Part shown: positions 9,803 to 19,448 of the stretch, one piece after another
Position numbering within the stretch: position 1 is the stretch's first letter
Layout of the letters: the number at the start of each line of letters is the position of its first letter
Assembly: GCA_021795795.1 (NCBI GenBank)
Contig: JAJYPA010000001.1
Location: 1-64,000, forward strand
Source: Pseudomonadota bacterium
GTDB taxonomy: Bacteria > Pseudomonadota > Gammaproteobacteria > Halothiobacillales > Halothiobacillaceae
DNA: 64,000 nucleotides
Reading direction: 5' to 3'
Notes under the pieces: generated by a model
Databases searched by the model: none
What the model saw: only the letters and a program-made list of their open reading frames with translations
What the model was told of the DNA's origin: nothing
Program-made: the position numbers and the translations under genes

Positions 9803-11890
9803 TCAGAACTGGGAAAAGTCAAATTCAAGCCCCTTGCGCGGGCTCTGAATAAAATCACCCTGCACCAGATCCACACCCATCGGCCAGATCAACTGCAAAG
9901 TGGCCGGATCTTCGATATTGGGCAAGATCACGGAGACATCACGCGCTTTGGCCTCATTTAGCAATTTCGATACCGCTGCCTGATTAGTCGCTTCTTGACT
10001 GAAGTTTTCCAGCAATGCACGAGAAACTTTGATCTCTTTGGTATTGAGGTGGTCGAGCAGGCGGAAGGAGTCTGCCCCCTCGCCGAAGCCGTCAATCAGC
10101 AGGCCGCAGCCGAGCGGCGCAATGGTCTCACGCAGGTTTTCGAGATGCTTGAGCAGATAACCCGCCGTATCGGCACGAACCTGGATGACCAGAAGCACGT
10201 CGGGAAGACGAACACTGGCCAGACGATTTATCAACCACTGCGCGAATTCTTCATCCCGAAGCGATTGCTCACTGATGCGCAAATACAGCTTGATGTTCTC
10301 GCCACGTTTCAATCCGGCATTGACTTCCTTGATCGCACTCAGAATGACCCAGCGGTCGATCGACTCCATGAGATCGCCTCGCTCCGCCTTGCCGAGAAAT
10401 TCCATCGGTTTGAGCGGATTGCCCTGCTCATCAATCATCCGCAGGAACACCTCGAACCGATTGAGATCGCGGTGCCCCTGTAACGAGACAATAGGCTGGA
10501 ACACCAAAAAGAAGCGATTTTCCTTGAGCGCATCCTTGATTCGACGAGCCCATATTTCTTCTTGCTCCGCGTCACTGGCCGTTTTGAGATCAGGCTTGTA
10601 GAACTCGGTCAGATTGACACCCCGTTCCGATGCCTTGTTGGTTGCCCGTTCAGCGCGATCGACCAATTCCATAACGTTCGCAGGAGAGTTGATATCCAGC
10701 AACGTGTACCCAATGGAGATATTGACGCTAACCGACGTCCTTCCCTTGGTGAAAATATAGTCCTTGGTATAACCCAAGAGACTGTCCACTACCTGCCCGG
10801 CATGAGATAAATCGGTTTTACCCAACAGAACCAGGAACGAGTATGCCCCGTGGCGGGCCACCAGCCCTTTGCCACCAACCAGCGCCTCCACTTCCTTGCC
10901 GTATTCGGTCAGCAAACTATCCATGCCGGTGGTTCCAATCATCCTCTTCAGGGCTTCGCTATTGGTGATGTCCAACATCATCAGCACACCCTGTTCGTTT
11001 TCGTTCTGCCGAATCAGATCAAGACGCTCATGCAACTGATCGAAGAAGTAATTGCGGTTGTACAGCCCCGTCAGCAAATCGCGCCGAGACAGGAATTCGA
11101 GTTGCTCTTCGATTTCGGCCGGGTTCTGCTGTTTTGGGGCGACAAACAATTGCAAACAGGCCTCGCCATCGAAGGTCGCCTTCGATGAGGTGATGGTGAC
11201 CTTGATTCGATTTCCACCCTCAGTCTCCAATTCAAACTCGTCACTGGCTTCATCTTCCTTGAGAAAAGACTTGAGGCGTGCAGCGCAATCGCCCACGGCC
11301 CGATCCAGTAGTGGCTCGTCGATCAAATCTTCAAGCGAGTTAAATCCCATCAGACCAAGATAAGCCTGGTTGGCGTAAATATGCAGACCATCCTGAATGT
11401 AGGCCACCGCCTCGTTGGAGCCATCGATCAGTTTCTGGCAACGCGATTCGGCACTGGCCAGCTTTTTCTGAAAAAGTGTCCTTTCCTGCTCGGTTATGGA
11501 TGCAGCTACCTCTCGAACCAGCACAGGTATCAGTCGCGACTCATGCGTCACAACTGCCGTGGCACCCAACTCATACAACGGTAACACCTGGTCATCGTCG
11601 TCTACATCGGCGATCACGAGTTTAGGCAGTCGATCAAAAATCGGGCGGTGGTTTTCTTCCAACATGGTGTCGAGCAAGCTGCCCGAGTGGCTACCGAAGT
11701 CGACCAATACGACATCCATTGCATTCTTTTCTGCCTGAGCCCGGGCCTCCTCGAAGGAAGTCGCGTGGAATACATTGGCCGCAAAACCGTGGTTGCGAAG
11801 CTGGCTGCGCAATGTCACCGCATCATTGATTTCATTTGAAAGGTAAAGTATTGCAAAAGCCCGCTGTTTGGCTACCTCACGCATCAACAC
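9803..11890 (-). CDS. FimX-like degenerate GGDEF/EAL protein (likely c-di-GMP receptor)
   Basis: 695 residues, order REC-like (about 10-130), PAS (about 155-270), GGDEF (about 275-440), EAL (about 450-690). The GGDEF signature reads HGAYSF and the EAL signature reads EVF, so neither cyclase nor phosphodiesterase activity is expected. The EAL fold is otherwise kept (FEVFLRM, MEFLGKAERGDLMESIDRWV). This matches FimX, a c-di-GMP receptor that controls type IV pilus assembly; the role here is inferred. The start is GTG at 11890 (GGAGG 6 nt upstream) or ATG at 11884. Either overlaps the end of the upstream gene, suggesting translational coupling. Confidence 0.85.
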   Translation of the reverse strand: MLMREVAKQRAFAILYLSNEINDAVTLRSQLRNHGFAANVFHATSFEEARAQAEKNAMDVVLVDFGSHSGSLLDTMLEENHRPIFDRLPKLVIADVDDDDQVLPLYELGATAVVTHESRLIPVLVREVAASITEQERTLFQKKLASAESRCQKLIDGSNEAVAYIQDGLHIYANQAYLGLMGFNSLEDLIDEPLLDRAVGDCAARLKSFLKEDEASDEFELETEGGNRIKVTITSSKATFDGEACLQLFVAPKQQNPAEIEEQLEFLSRRDLLTGLYNRNYFFDQLHERLDLIRQNENEQGVLMMLDITNSEALKRMIGTTGMDSLLTEYGKEVEALVGGKGLVARHGAYSFLVLLGKTDLSHAGQVVDSLLGYTKDYIFTKGRTSVSVNISIGYTLLDINSPANVMELVDRAERATNKASERGVNLTEFYKPDLKTASDAEQEEIWARRIKDALKENRFFLVFQPIVSLQGHRDLNRFEVFLRMIDEQGNPLKPMEFLGKAERGDLMESIDRWVILSAIKEVNAGLKRGENIKLYLRISEQSLRDEEFAQWLINRLASVRLPDVLLVIQVRADTAGYLLKHLENLRETIAPLGCGLLIDGFGEGADSFRLLDHLNTKEIKVSRALLENFSQEATNQAAVSKLLNEAKARDVSVILPNIEDPATLQLIWPMGVDLVQGDFIQSPRKGLEFDFSQF

Positions 11891-13505
11891 GTTGCGCCTC
11901 CATCATCAAAAAACCCTGCCCTGTCTGGCAAACCGAGCCCAGAGCCAATCGCATTTCCGTTTCTTCCTGCATGACCAAAAGTTCCTGTGCTTCGACTGCA
12001 AGCGCAGTCGCGAGAATAATCCGTACCGGGACTGCCCGCTGATCCAACTGAACAATAACAGGCCAACGCTTGCTCCAACGCGTGTCTCCCGTCTGGTAAA
12101 CACGTGCATAACTGGCAAACAAGGTACCAGAAAAACGTTGTACGCCCATATCAATGGTTTTGTGCTCTGCGTCCATATGGCGCACCCAACGCACGATCCC
12201 GATGGTCATCGCTGACCCCGCTTTATCCTGTTCGGGCCACTCCGCCAACAATAAGTCGTCAACCGCAGCATGACTATTGGAGGACAACCGCCAGTGGAAT
12301 CGAAATCCACTGGCTGAAAAATTAACCACGTCCCACGTACTTGGCTCGTTTAGGGACTGGTGATGCTTAATACCGTCATGCCGGGCACCGACACCCGCAT
12401 ACCAGTCTACCTCCTCCCCCAAGTTTGGGGTTTGAATATCCACTTTGAAATCAGCCACGCCACTGATCGGCGCCACTTTCCCACGAATCGGTTGTTCCAA
12501 GCCTTCCCAATCTAACCCTGCCAAAGCGATGGTACTTTCATGGTGGCCTTTTTTCTGGCTCAAACGCTCCAGACGATGATGCACGCTCAAAAAACCCAAG
12601 GTAATCAGGCTGGTTTGCTGTTTGCGTTGCCCCAGTAGAGTCGACTGACCTTCACGCTCGCCACGACCGACGAAGAAGAACTTCAGATGATCGAGTAGAT
12701 GGTAAAGCTGTGACCGGCAAACAAGGGATAAACCTGCCGTCGTTTCAGGGTGATACAAACCTCCCAAGTCAAGGAAAACACCCGATTCAGTCAGGCCACC
12801 TCGGGTCGTCAATGCCAGATGAGGCATGATCTTTCCAGTCAGATCGATGAACCGACTGGTCGGCGTCGGTTTATCGCGTACCAATTCAATCGCGCCGCCG
12901 ACCTGAACCAGGCAGGAATAACTATCTTCCATTTCTTCCCGGGTCAGCCCATAGGGGTTGACGACGGCGAGGGTCAAAATGGCCACGTAATGCTGATAAA
13001 TCGACTGCCACCCCACAGGCTGCACTTCCTGCAATTCGCTACGCGCCAGTTCGACCACCTGGTGCAAATCAACATATAGTGATTTAGGTACATCCACGTA
13101 AGAAAGATAGCAATCCATGACGGTGCGGATCGCCCAATCGACACGATCCTGATGCGTACGAACAAGATATTCGCGACCGGAATCATGATCGACACGCTCA
13201 CTAAGCGAGTTCAATTTAAGGTTCAGCATCAGTTGCGCACAGCGGTACACGCGAAGCAATGCGTCAATACGCAAACGCCCCTTGTCGCTCAAGGGCAAAG
13301 GAGACTGGCGCAAATCGGCTCGAATCCGGCCTGCTAGACGCGTCAAAAAGGGTAGGAAGTCCACCACAATGGCGCTGATCTCTGTTTCGCTCAGGTCCTG
13401 CCAGCAGATATCCGCGAACGCATCGCCTAACCGTCGGACGGCATCGAGGGATTCTCGCAGCAAAAGCTGATCAAGTAGACCATGCAAGTCCATTGGCTGC
13501 GTCAT
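11877..13505 (-). CDS. Large conserved protein with a probable C-terminal PilZ-like domain
   Basis: 542 residues; ATG at 13505 follows AGGATAGGATCGCC. The N-terminal 350 residues look alpha-helical with no motif I can name. The C-terminal region has a PilZ-like pattern: VVNFSASGFRFHW (compare N-x-S-x-x-G), then IGIVRWVRHMDAEHKTIDMGVQRFSG. The N-terminal RxxxR of a canonical PilZ c-di-GMP site is not evident. It overlaps the FimX-like gene by 8-14 nt, and FimX proteins are known to work with PilZ-type partners. A shared role in c-di-GMP control of motility or surface behaviour is therefore plausible but inferred. Confidence 0.6.
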   Translation of the reverse strand: MTQPMDLHGLLDQLLLRESLDAVRRLGDAFADICWQDLSETEISAIVVDFLPFLTRLAGRIRADLRQSPLPLSDKGRLRIDALLRVYRCAQLMLNLKLNSLSERVDHDSGREYLVRTHQDRVDWAIRTVMDCYLSYVDVPKSLYVDLHQVVELARSELQEVQPVGWQSIYQHYVAILTLAVVNPYGLTREEMEDSYSCLVQVGGAIELVRDKPTPTSRFIDLTGKIMPHLALTTRGGLTESGVFLDLGGLYHPETTAGLSLVCRSQLYHLLDHLKFFFVGRGEREGQSTLLGQRKQQTSLITLGFLSVHHRLERLSQKKGHHESTIALAGLDWEGLEQPIRGKVAPISGVADFKVDIQTPNLGEEVDWYAGVGARHDGIKHHQSLNEPSTWDVVNFSASGFRFHWRLSSNSHAAVDDLLLAEWPEQDKAGSAMTIGIVRWVRHMDAEHKTIDMGVQRFSGTLFASYARVYQTGDTRWSKRWPVIVQLDQRAVPVRIILATALAVEAQELLVMQEETEMRLALGSVCQTGQGFLMMEAQRVDA

Positions 13506-13637
13506 GGCGATCCTATCCTTTTCCCTGTGTGGATATAATGGAACCAGTTGAAAATAAAAACATTTTAGCCGCGCGAACAAAAAACTCTGGAGATGACCGC
13601 TCCGTATACAACCCGTTCCAGGGCAAAGTATTCAAGA

Positions 13638-14552
13638 TCACTGTGCTTTTGGACGTGCCAAAATTTCTCCGAGTTGAATAGCAGACAGCGGATGCCACTG
13701 CGAATCCAGCGTCAACCCCTCCGGCAAAAGCAGGACAACGGTCGAGCCCATATTGAAGCGCCCCATCTCCTGCCCACGCGACAATCGGATGTTCATCCCG
13801 GTATCGCCACCGTAGAGCCAGCGGGTGACTTCAACTCCGGCCGGTGGCGTCACAATGCCCGCCCAGATGGTTTCGATCGCCGCCACATTGATCGCCCCGA
13901 CCAGCACCAGCGCCATTGGACCGTGGGCGGTATCGAACAGACAAACCAACCGCTCATTGCGCGCGAAAATTTCCGGCACCTGCTGAACAGTGACGGGCGA
14001 GACACTGAATAACCGTCCCGGCACGTGAATCATTTCCCGCAACTCGCCATCGCAAGGCATGTGAATGCGATGGTAATCGCGGGGCGAAAGATAGATCGTC
14101 GCGAACTGCCCCTGCTCAAATCGGTGTGCCATCGCCGCATCTCCACCCAGCAAACTCTGCACGGTGTAATCCCGACCCTTAGCCTGCAAAAGATTGCCGG
14201 ACTGGATCGCACCTAACTGGCTCACGCGGCCGTCGCAGGGGCTTACCCATACATTGGCGTCATCCGGCATGGGGCGGATGTCCGGCTTCAGTGCCCGGGT
14301 GAAGAACTGGTTGAATGTAGCGTAGGCCGCGGGATCGGACTCAACGGCCTCGCTCAGATCCACACCGAAACGACGCACGAACCAACGAATGACACCCGTA
14401 GTGAACGGCGTACGCCAGCGTGTTGCGCGAAAGACCAGGCGCGAGATCAGGTGATGCGGCAGCAGATATTGCACCAGCGTCCACAGACTTTGGGCAAAGG
14501 TAGGCGAAACCGGTTTGTTTTCATCAGGTGTGGCGTTAGGGTCTGTCATCAT
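13638..14552 (-). CDS. psd: Phosphatidylserine decarboxylase proenzyme
   Basis: Makes phosphatidylethanolamine at the inner membrane. 304 residues. It self-cleaves at the C-terminal GST motif, here FNMGSTVVLL, to form the pyruvoyl group. YLSPRDYHRIHMPCDG and VGAINVAAIETIW are family motifs. Two adjacent ATGs (14552, 14549) are possible starts. It is transcribed divergently from prmB, with a 91-bp shared promoter gap. Confidence 0.96.
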   Translation of the reverse strand: MMTDPNATPDENKPVSPTFAQSLWTLVQYLLPHHLISRLVFRATRWRTPFTTGVIRWFVRRFGVDLSEAVESDPAAYATFNQFFTRALKPDIRPMPDDANVWVSPCDGRVSQLGAIQSGNLLQAKGRDYTVQSLLGGDAAMAHRFEQGQFATIYLSPRDYHRIHMPCDGELREMIHVPGRLFSVSPVTVQQVPEIFARNERLVCLFDTAHGPMALVLVGAINVAAIETIWAGIVTPPAGVEVTRWLYGGDTGMNIRLSRGQEMGRFNMGSTVVLLLPEGLTLDSQWHPLSAIQLGEILARPKAQ

Positions 14553-14643
14553 CGATCACATTGTTAGGGAATGAGGGACATGATACCGCCTGTTCTGCCA
14601 CAATGGACCAACCTATATTTGACTGGCCGACAAAGCGCAAAAT

Positions 14644-15624
14644 ATGACTGCATCCACACATTCGGAACCTGCCGGGCGTCACGCCCAAACCGATCCACTC
14701 TACCCCCTGATTGAGGACACGCGACAACTGGTCACCATTCTCGATCTGATTCGCTGGGCCAGCAGCCGGATGGATGAACAACAGGTGTTCCTCGGGCATG
14801 GTACCCAGCATTACTGGGATGAAGCCGCCTGGCTCGTGCTCGACAGCCTGCATCTCCCGCTTGATCTGGATGCGGCCCATTGGTCGGCCAAGCTCACCCC
14901 CGGAGAAATAACCTTTGTCACGGGCCTGATCCGCCGACGCTGCCTCGAACACATCCCGACCGCCTATCTGCTCAATCGCGCCTGGTTCATGGGGCAACCT
15001 TATTATGTGGACGAACGGGTACTGATTCCCCGATCGCCATTTGCCGAATTGATCGCGCAGCATTTTGAACCCTGGTATGGCACAGACACGCCACCTACAT
15101 CGATTCTGGATATCGGTACCGGTTCAGGTTGTCTGGCCATCGCGCTGGCTCAGCACTTTCCCGAAGCCGAGATCGGTGCCAGCGACATTTCCATGGACGC
15201 GCTCAGTGTCGCCGCCAGAAACGTGCGGGACTACCAATTCGAAGACCGTATCGAGCTGTATCAATCGGATCTTCTGGATAACCTGAAGGATGAAACCGGC
15301 GCCCCGCTGCGCTTTGATCTGATTATCAGCAACCCGCCCTATGTCGATCCGGCGGAAGCCGAAGACATGCCACAGGAATATCACCACGAACCGGCCATGG
15401 CACTGTATGCGCCGAATCAAGGCCTGGCCCTCATCGAGCGCATGCTCGATACAGCGCGCGAACACCTCTCGCCAGAGGGTTATCTTTTTGTCGAAGTTGG
15501 CAATGGCCGGCGGCTGATTGACCAAATCTGGCCACAGCACCGGCTTTCATGGATCGAGATGCACAATCAGGAAGCGGCCCTGTTCATGATCGCCCATTCC
15601 GATCTGGCAAATTGGCGCGGTTAA
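14644..15624 (+). CDS. prmB: 50S ribosomal protein L3 N5-glutamine methyltransferase
   Basis: 326 residues. Methylates a glutamine of ribosomal protein L3. The SAM site ILDIGTGSGCLAIALA and the catalytic NPPY motif (IISNPPYVDP) are intact. The N-terminal helical domain with YLLNRAWFMGQPYYVDERVLIPRSP favours PrmB over the release-factor enzyme PrmC. Monocistronic, with divergent psd upstream. Confidence 0.93.
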   Translation: MTASTHSEPAGRHAQTDPLYPLIEDTRQLVTILDLIRWASSRMDEQQVFLGHGTQHYWDEAAWLVLDSLHLPLDLDAAHWSAKLTPGEITFVTGLIRRRCLEHIPTAYLLNRAWFMGQPYYVDERVLIPRSPFAELIAQHFEPWYGTDTPPTSILDIGTGSGCLAIALAQHFPEAEIGASDISMDALSVAARNVRDYQFEDRIELYQSDLLDNLKDETGAPLRFDLIISNPPYVDPAEAEDMPQEYHHEPAMALYAPNQGLALIERMLDTAREHLSPEGYLFVEVGNGRRLIDQIWPQHRLSWIEMHNQEAALFMIAHSDLANWRG

Positions 15625-15913
15625 TTTTTTTTTAATAAACGACAAAAAATAAAAAACTCTAATAAAACAATATATTAAGAATACACACTCTCATTGTATT
15701 GAAAAATTGACCCTAATTTTCTTGCCAACACCTGGCAATCGCGCAAGAATCGACTATCGTTTGGTTGGCTATGCGCATAAGACAAATACACAAAAAATAT
15801 GCTGGACACCTGATGGAGACCCCATTGCCCGACCAATAGCCACCGCGATACCGGAGAAATTATCTGTTTGGTCTTGGCAATACACCCAAGACACCACCAC
15901 AGGAGTTAGCACC
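15625..15913 (+). promoter_or_regulatory. AT-rich leader of sqr with two inverted repeats
   Basis: The first 90 bp are very AT-rich. TTGCCA-N5-TGGCAA (15722-15738) is a perfect dyad of LysR-box type. GTCTTGG (15871-15877) pairs with CCAAGAC (15886-15892) just upstream of the AGGAG at 15901. Neither has a proven role; I see no confident -10/-35 pair. Confidence 0.35.
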
Positions 15914-17191
15914 ATGGCACACATTGTTATTCTTGGCGCAGGGATTGGCGGCATGCCCGCCGCATATGAAGTGCGTCAAGAGCTGGGGAAAGAGCACAAA
16001 GTCACCGTCGTGACAGCCGATACCTACTTCCAATTCATTCCGTCCAACCCCTGGGTTGCCGTCGGCTGGCGCAACCGCGATGACATCACCTTCCCACTTG
16101 CACCCTACCTCGAGCGCAAGGGCATCGACCTGATTTCCCAACGCGTCGATAAAATCGTCCCAACAGAAAATCGGCTCGAACTCGCCAACGGTGAAACCGT
16201 TACCTACGACTACCTCATCATCACTACCGGCGCGAAACTGATGTTCTCCGAAGTGGAAGGCACCGGCCCGCACGGTGGGTTTACCCAATCCGTCTGCACC
16301 GTAGACCACGCCGAACACGCCTACGAAGATTACAAGAAGCTTGTCGAGAACCCCGGCCCCGTCATCGTAGGTGCAGCGGGCGGTGCCAGCTGCTATGGTC
16401 CGGCCTACGAGTATGTGTTCATACTCGATACCGCGCTGCGTAAAAAGAAAATCCGCCAGAAAGTGCCTATCACATTCGTCACGCCGGAACCGTATATCGG
16501 GCACCTGGGTCTGGGCGGCGTCGGCGACTCCAACGGGATGTTGGAATCGGAACTGCGTGCGCACGACGTCAAATGGATCACCAATGCCAAAACCACGAAA
16601 GTGGAAGACGGCATGATGTACGTGGACGAATACGACCGCAATGGCGAAGTCATCCAGAAGCACGAGCTGCCATTCAAGCACTCAATGATGCTGCCAGCCT
16701 TCAAAGGCGTGGATTGCGTGGCCAATGTTGAAGAAATGTGTAACCCGCGCGGCTTCGTCAAAATCGACGAATATCAGCGTAACACGGTATACAAGAACAT
16801 TTTCTCAGCCGGTGTTGCCGTCGCCATCCCTCCGGTAGAAAAAACCCCGGTACCTGTTGGCGCGCCGAAAACGGGCTACATGATCGAGTCCATGGTCACC
16901 GCGATCGTACATAACATCAAAGCCGAACTGACCGGTCAGGGCGAGCCCGATGCCAAGGGCACCTGGCAGGCCATCTGTCTGGCCGACTTCGGTGACCGCG
17001 GTGCGGCCTTCATCGCCCTGCCGCAAATCCCGCCGCGCAACGTTAACTGGTTTGCTGCCGGTAAGTGGGTGCATCTGGCGAAAATCGCCTTCGAAAAATA
17101 CTTCATTCGCAAGATGAAGAAAGGCACGTCCGAACCGCTGTACGAAAAGTACATGATGCGCGCCATCGGGATTAACCGCCTCGAAAAATAA
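15914..17191 (+). CDS. sqr: Sulfide:quinone oxidoreductase
   Basis: Membrane-associated flavoprotein that oxidises sulfide to sulfur or polysulfide and reduces quinone. 425 residues from ATG 15914 (AGGAG 8 nt upstream); a longer frame to 15707 lacks a ribosome site and is rejected. The FAD-binding GAGIGG is at residues 8-13. The three redox cysteines of the Acidithiobacillus ferrooxidans enzyme are all present: Cys128 (SVCTVDHAEHA), Cys160 (GGASCYGPAYEY) and Cys355 (AICLADFGDRGAAF). The PVPVGAPKTGYMIESM segment and an amphipathic C terminus (WVHLAKIAFEKYFIRKMKKG) for membrane docking are also kept. Own terminator. Confidence 0.96.
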   Translation: MAHIVILGAGIGGMPAAYEVRQELGKEHKVTVVTADTYFQFIPSNPWVAVGWRNRDDITFPLAPYLERKGIDLISQRVDKIVPTENRLELANGETVTYDYLIITTGAKLMFSEVEGTGPHGGFTQSVCTVDHAEHAYEDYKKLVENPGPVIVGAAGGASCYGPAYEYVFILDTALRKKKIRQKVPITFVTPEPYIGHLGLGGVGDSNGMLESELRAHDVKWITNAKTTKVEDGMMYVDEYDRNGEVIQKHELPFKHSMMLPAFKGVDCVANVEEMCNPRGFVKIDEYQRNTVYKNIFSAGVAVAIPPVEKTPVPVGAPKTGYMIESMVTAIVHNIKAELTGQGEPDAKGTWQAICLADFGDRGAAFIALPQIPPRNVNWFAAGKWVHLAKIAFEKYFIRKMKKGTSEPLYEKYMMRAIGINRLEK

Positions 17192-17210
17192 GCGACATCC
17201 CGCTTAAGTT

Positions 17211-17236
17211 AAAAACCTGCCGATTGGCAGGTTTTT
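17211..17236 (+). terminator. Rho-independent terminator of sqr
   Basis: Stem AACCTGCC/GGCAGGTT with loop GATT and a T tract; the A-rich left arm makes it potentially bidirectional, also serving the convergent gene ending at 17327. Confidence 0.9.
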
Positions 17237-17326
17237 TATTGGAAGCAACTTCAGGTCAGCGTGGATTTTTGTCACCATCGACACTCAAGGGAAAATTCGC
17301 CCACCGATACCAAAGTGCCCAACCAA

Positions 17327-18610
17327 TCAATGCAAAAAAAAAGCAAGCACCCCGCCCACGGCAACAGTGGGCAATAACACACTGGCGACGCTCAGTCCCA
17401 ATGCCTTGCCGCCAATCACATAGGCCAGCGCGGTCTTGACCATCGTGTTTACCAGAATCGCCAAGACAATTGCCTCAGTAGCCACCGAGGGCGCCACTTG
17501 AGCATCCGCAGCCATTTTGGCCAAAGACAGTGACAAGGCATCTACATCAGCCAAACCGGAAATGGCAGCCAGTGCATAAATCCCTGCATCCCCTGCCATG
17601 TACTGAATTGCACGGGCAAACAACATGATCGACACCAGCAGCAATCCAAAACGCAGAGCAGCCGTCAGTTCAAGCGGGTTTTTCAGCACAGGCTCCACAT
17701 CCATGCCTTTGTTTTGCGGGCGGATACCATACCGCCACCACAACAAGGCACCACCAAACCCCACCAACAACATCCCGCCCAGCACGGGAATCAAATCGGA
17801 GGCCAACGCCGGGTTGACGATGCCAACCTCGATGACCACCCGTGGTAACAAGGTCACAGACGCAATCACGATCCCGATGGCAAGAACCGCCGTCACACCG
17901 GTACCACTGCGGGCCAGACGGGAGAACACCAGGGTCAATGCCGTCGAAGAAACGAGCCCACCGAACACGCTGGTCAGGAGCAAACCCCGCTGCGAACCCA
18001 GAATGCGCATGGCGAAGTAACCGACAAACGACAACCCGGCCAGCAACAGAATCATCCAGCCGATAACAAAGGGATTCAGCGCACCCCACGGCCCGAAATC
18101 GCCATTAGGCAGCACCGGCAGAATGACCAGCGCAATCAACAGGAGCTTGAAGATCGCAAACAGCTCGGCTTCGGAAAGCTTGAGCAGACCGCGGTGCAAA
18201 ATCGCTTTCATACCCAAGAGAATGGTGATGACCACGGCAGACACCACGGCGGTGTAGGTATAACCGGCTACGGCCGTAGCACCCAGAATAAAGGTGAGCA
18301 AACTCGCGACTTCAGTCGTGATCCCGACCCCGTTATCTTGCCGGTTGGCGGCCCAATAGCTGGTCACCAGAATGGCCGACAAGCCCAGCACCACGGCCAC
18401 GAGAACCCAAACGCCGAAATGAGCCGACAAGATACCCGTCAGCCCACCAGTCAAGCCGATCAAGCCGAACGTACGCACACCGGCAACCCGTCGCCCATCC
18501 TCGGCACTACGTTCATGCCAACCACGCTCAAGCCCAATCAGCAAGCCAATCCCCAAGGCTACGCCCAGGCTTTGCAGAAGCACCAATGGGTCGTTGACTG
18601 GTACATTCAT
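17327..18610 (-). CDS. MgtC/SapB and DUF4010 membrane protein
   Basis: 427 residues, about 11-13 membrane segments. The N-terminal MgtC/SapB part has IGLLIGLERGWHER and GVRTFGLIGLTGGLTGIL; the C-terminal DUF4010 part ends in repeated glycine/alanine-rich helices. Function is unknown; MgtC proteins are linked to magnesium limitation and membrane potential. AGGAG lies 8 nt before the ATG. The next gene upstream on this strand is a UPF0114 protein 52 bp away, so both are probably one operon. Confidence 0.85.
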   Translation of the reverse strand: MNVPVNDPLVLLQSLGVALGIGLLIGLERGWHERSAEDGRRVAGVRTFGLIGLTGGLTGILSAHFGVWVLVAVVLGLSAILVTSYWAANRQDNGVGITTEVASLLTFILGATAVAGYTYTAVVSAVVITILLGMKAILHRGLLKLSEAELFAIFKLLLIALVILPVLPNGDFGPWGALNPFVIGWMILLLAGLSFVGYFAMRILGSQRGLLLTSVFGGLVSSTALTLVFSRLARSGTGVTAVLAIGIVIASVTLLPRVVIEVGIVNPALASDLIPVLGGMLLVGFGGALLWWRYGIRPQNKGMDVEPVLKNPLELTAALRFGLLLVSIMLFARAIQYMAGDAGIYALAAISGLADVDALSLSLAKMAADAQVAPSVATEAIVLAILVNTMVKTALAYVIGGKALGLSVASVLLPTVAVGGVLAFFLH

Positions 18611-18662
18611 CAGGCAATCTCCTAGATTGGCGGATGAATGGCTGAAAACTCAGCTGACAGAA

Positions 18663-19205
18663 TCAGTGCCCCCCGCTCTGCAATTTTTCCATGATGGCGA
18701 AAACCAGACCGGAGAAAAGGAACGTCACATGGATTCCCACCAACCAGGCAAGGTGGCGATCGGCCAATGTATCCACGTTCATGAACGCCTTGAGCAGCTC
18801 GATCCCCGAAATCGCCACCATCGAACCGATCAGCTTGATCTTGAGGTCGCTGAAACCGATCGAACCCATCCAGTCCGGCCGATCAGCATGCGCATGAAGA
18901 TCTTCCATCTTGGACACGAAATTCTCATAACCGGAAAACATGATAATGATCAACAGGTTCATCAACAGGGACACATCCACCAGCGTCAGCACACCGACAA
19001 TGACCTGTCCTTCGTCCATTGAAGTCGCATGGGAGACCAAATGCCAGGTCTCCTTGCCGAACTTCACCAGCAGGACACCCATCGCCACGACCAGGCCGAG
19101 ATAAATCGGTGCCATCAACCACCGGCTGGCAAACAGGAAATGTTCGAACCCGCTCTCGACGTGTTTCACCGCACTTCGCGGTTTAGCCACCGAATCACTA
19201 GACAT
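18663..19205 (-). CDS. UPF0114 (YqhA-like) membrane protein
   Basis: 180 residues with four predicted membrane segments. The conserved block SLLMNLLIIIMFSGYENFVSKM and IKLIGSMVAISGIELLKAFMNV identify the YqhA/TIGR00645 family, whose function is unknown. A good ribosome site (GAGGGAG) precedes the ATG. Probably co-transcribed with the MgtC-like gene downstream. Confidence 0.9.
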   Translation of the reverse strand: MSSDSVAKPRSAVKHVESGFEHFLFASRWLMAPIYLGLVVAMGVLLVKFGKETWHLVSHATSMDEGQVIVGVLTLVDVSLLMNLLIIIMFSGYENFVSKMEDLHAHADRPDWMGSIGFSDLKIKLIGSMVAISGIELLKAFMNVDTLADRHLAWLVGIHVTFLFSGLVFAIMEKLQSGGH

Positions 19206-19271
19206 GACAACTCCCTCAACAACAATTGATTACCAATGGCAGGATCATATCATTACCGCTATCGGGGCGGT

Positions 19272-19432
19272 CCTAAGGAACCTCTGATTAAATCAGAGGT
19301 TCCGTGCGGCACAAGGACGTGCCGCCATTTTCAATCACGTAGGTGATTGAAAATGAAGCAAAGCATAAGTCACATCTTTTGCTTTGCGTGCTTTGAGAAT
19401 TCCAGGATGGAATTATTCAGAGCTTCCCTAAG
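19272..19432 (+). repeat. Structured intergenic repeat, family R2, copy B
   Basis: Inverted relative to the copy at 2645-2803. Conserved ends: a hairpin around TCTGATTAAATCAGA (19278-19304), CGGCAC/GTGCCG, and GGAATTATTCAGAGC at the far end. The internal 30-nt hairpin (19327-19356) has the same length and position as in copy A but a different sequence. The second hairpin (GCAAAGC 19359-19365 with GCTTTGC 19381-19387) likewise differs. Confidence 0.75.
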
Positions 19433-19448
19433 CAGGAAAAATTCATTT

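Noticed and set aside
15707..15913. 69-codon N-terminal extension of sqr
   Set aside because: The ATG at 15914 has a strong AGGAG and matches the known N terminus of the family; the upstream part has no homology or ribosome site.
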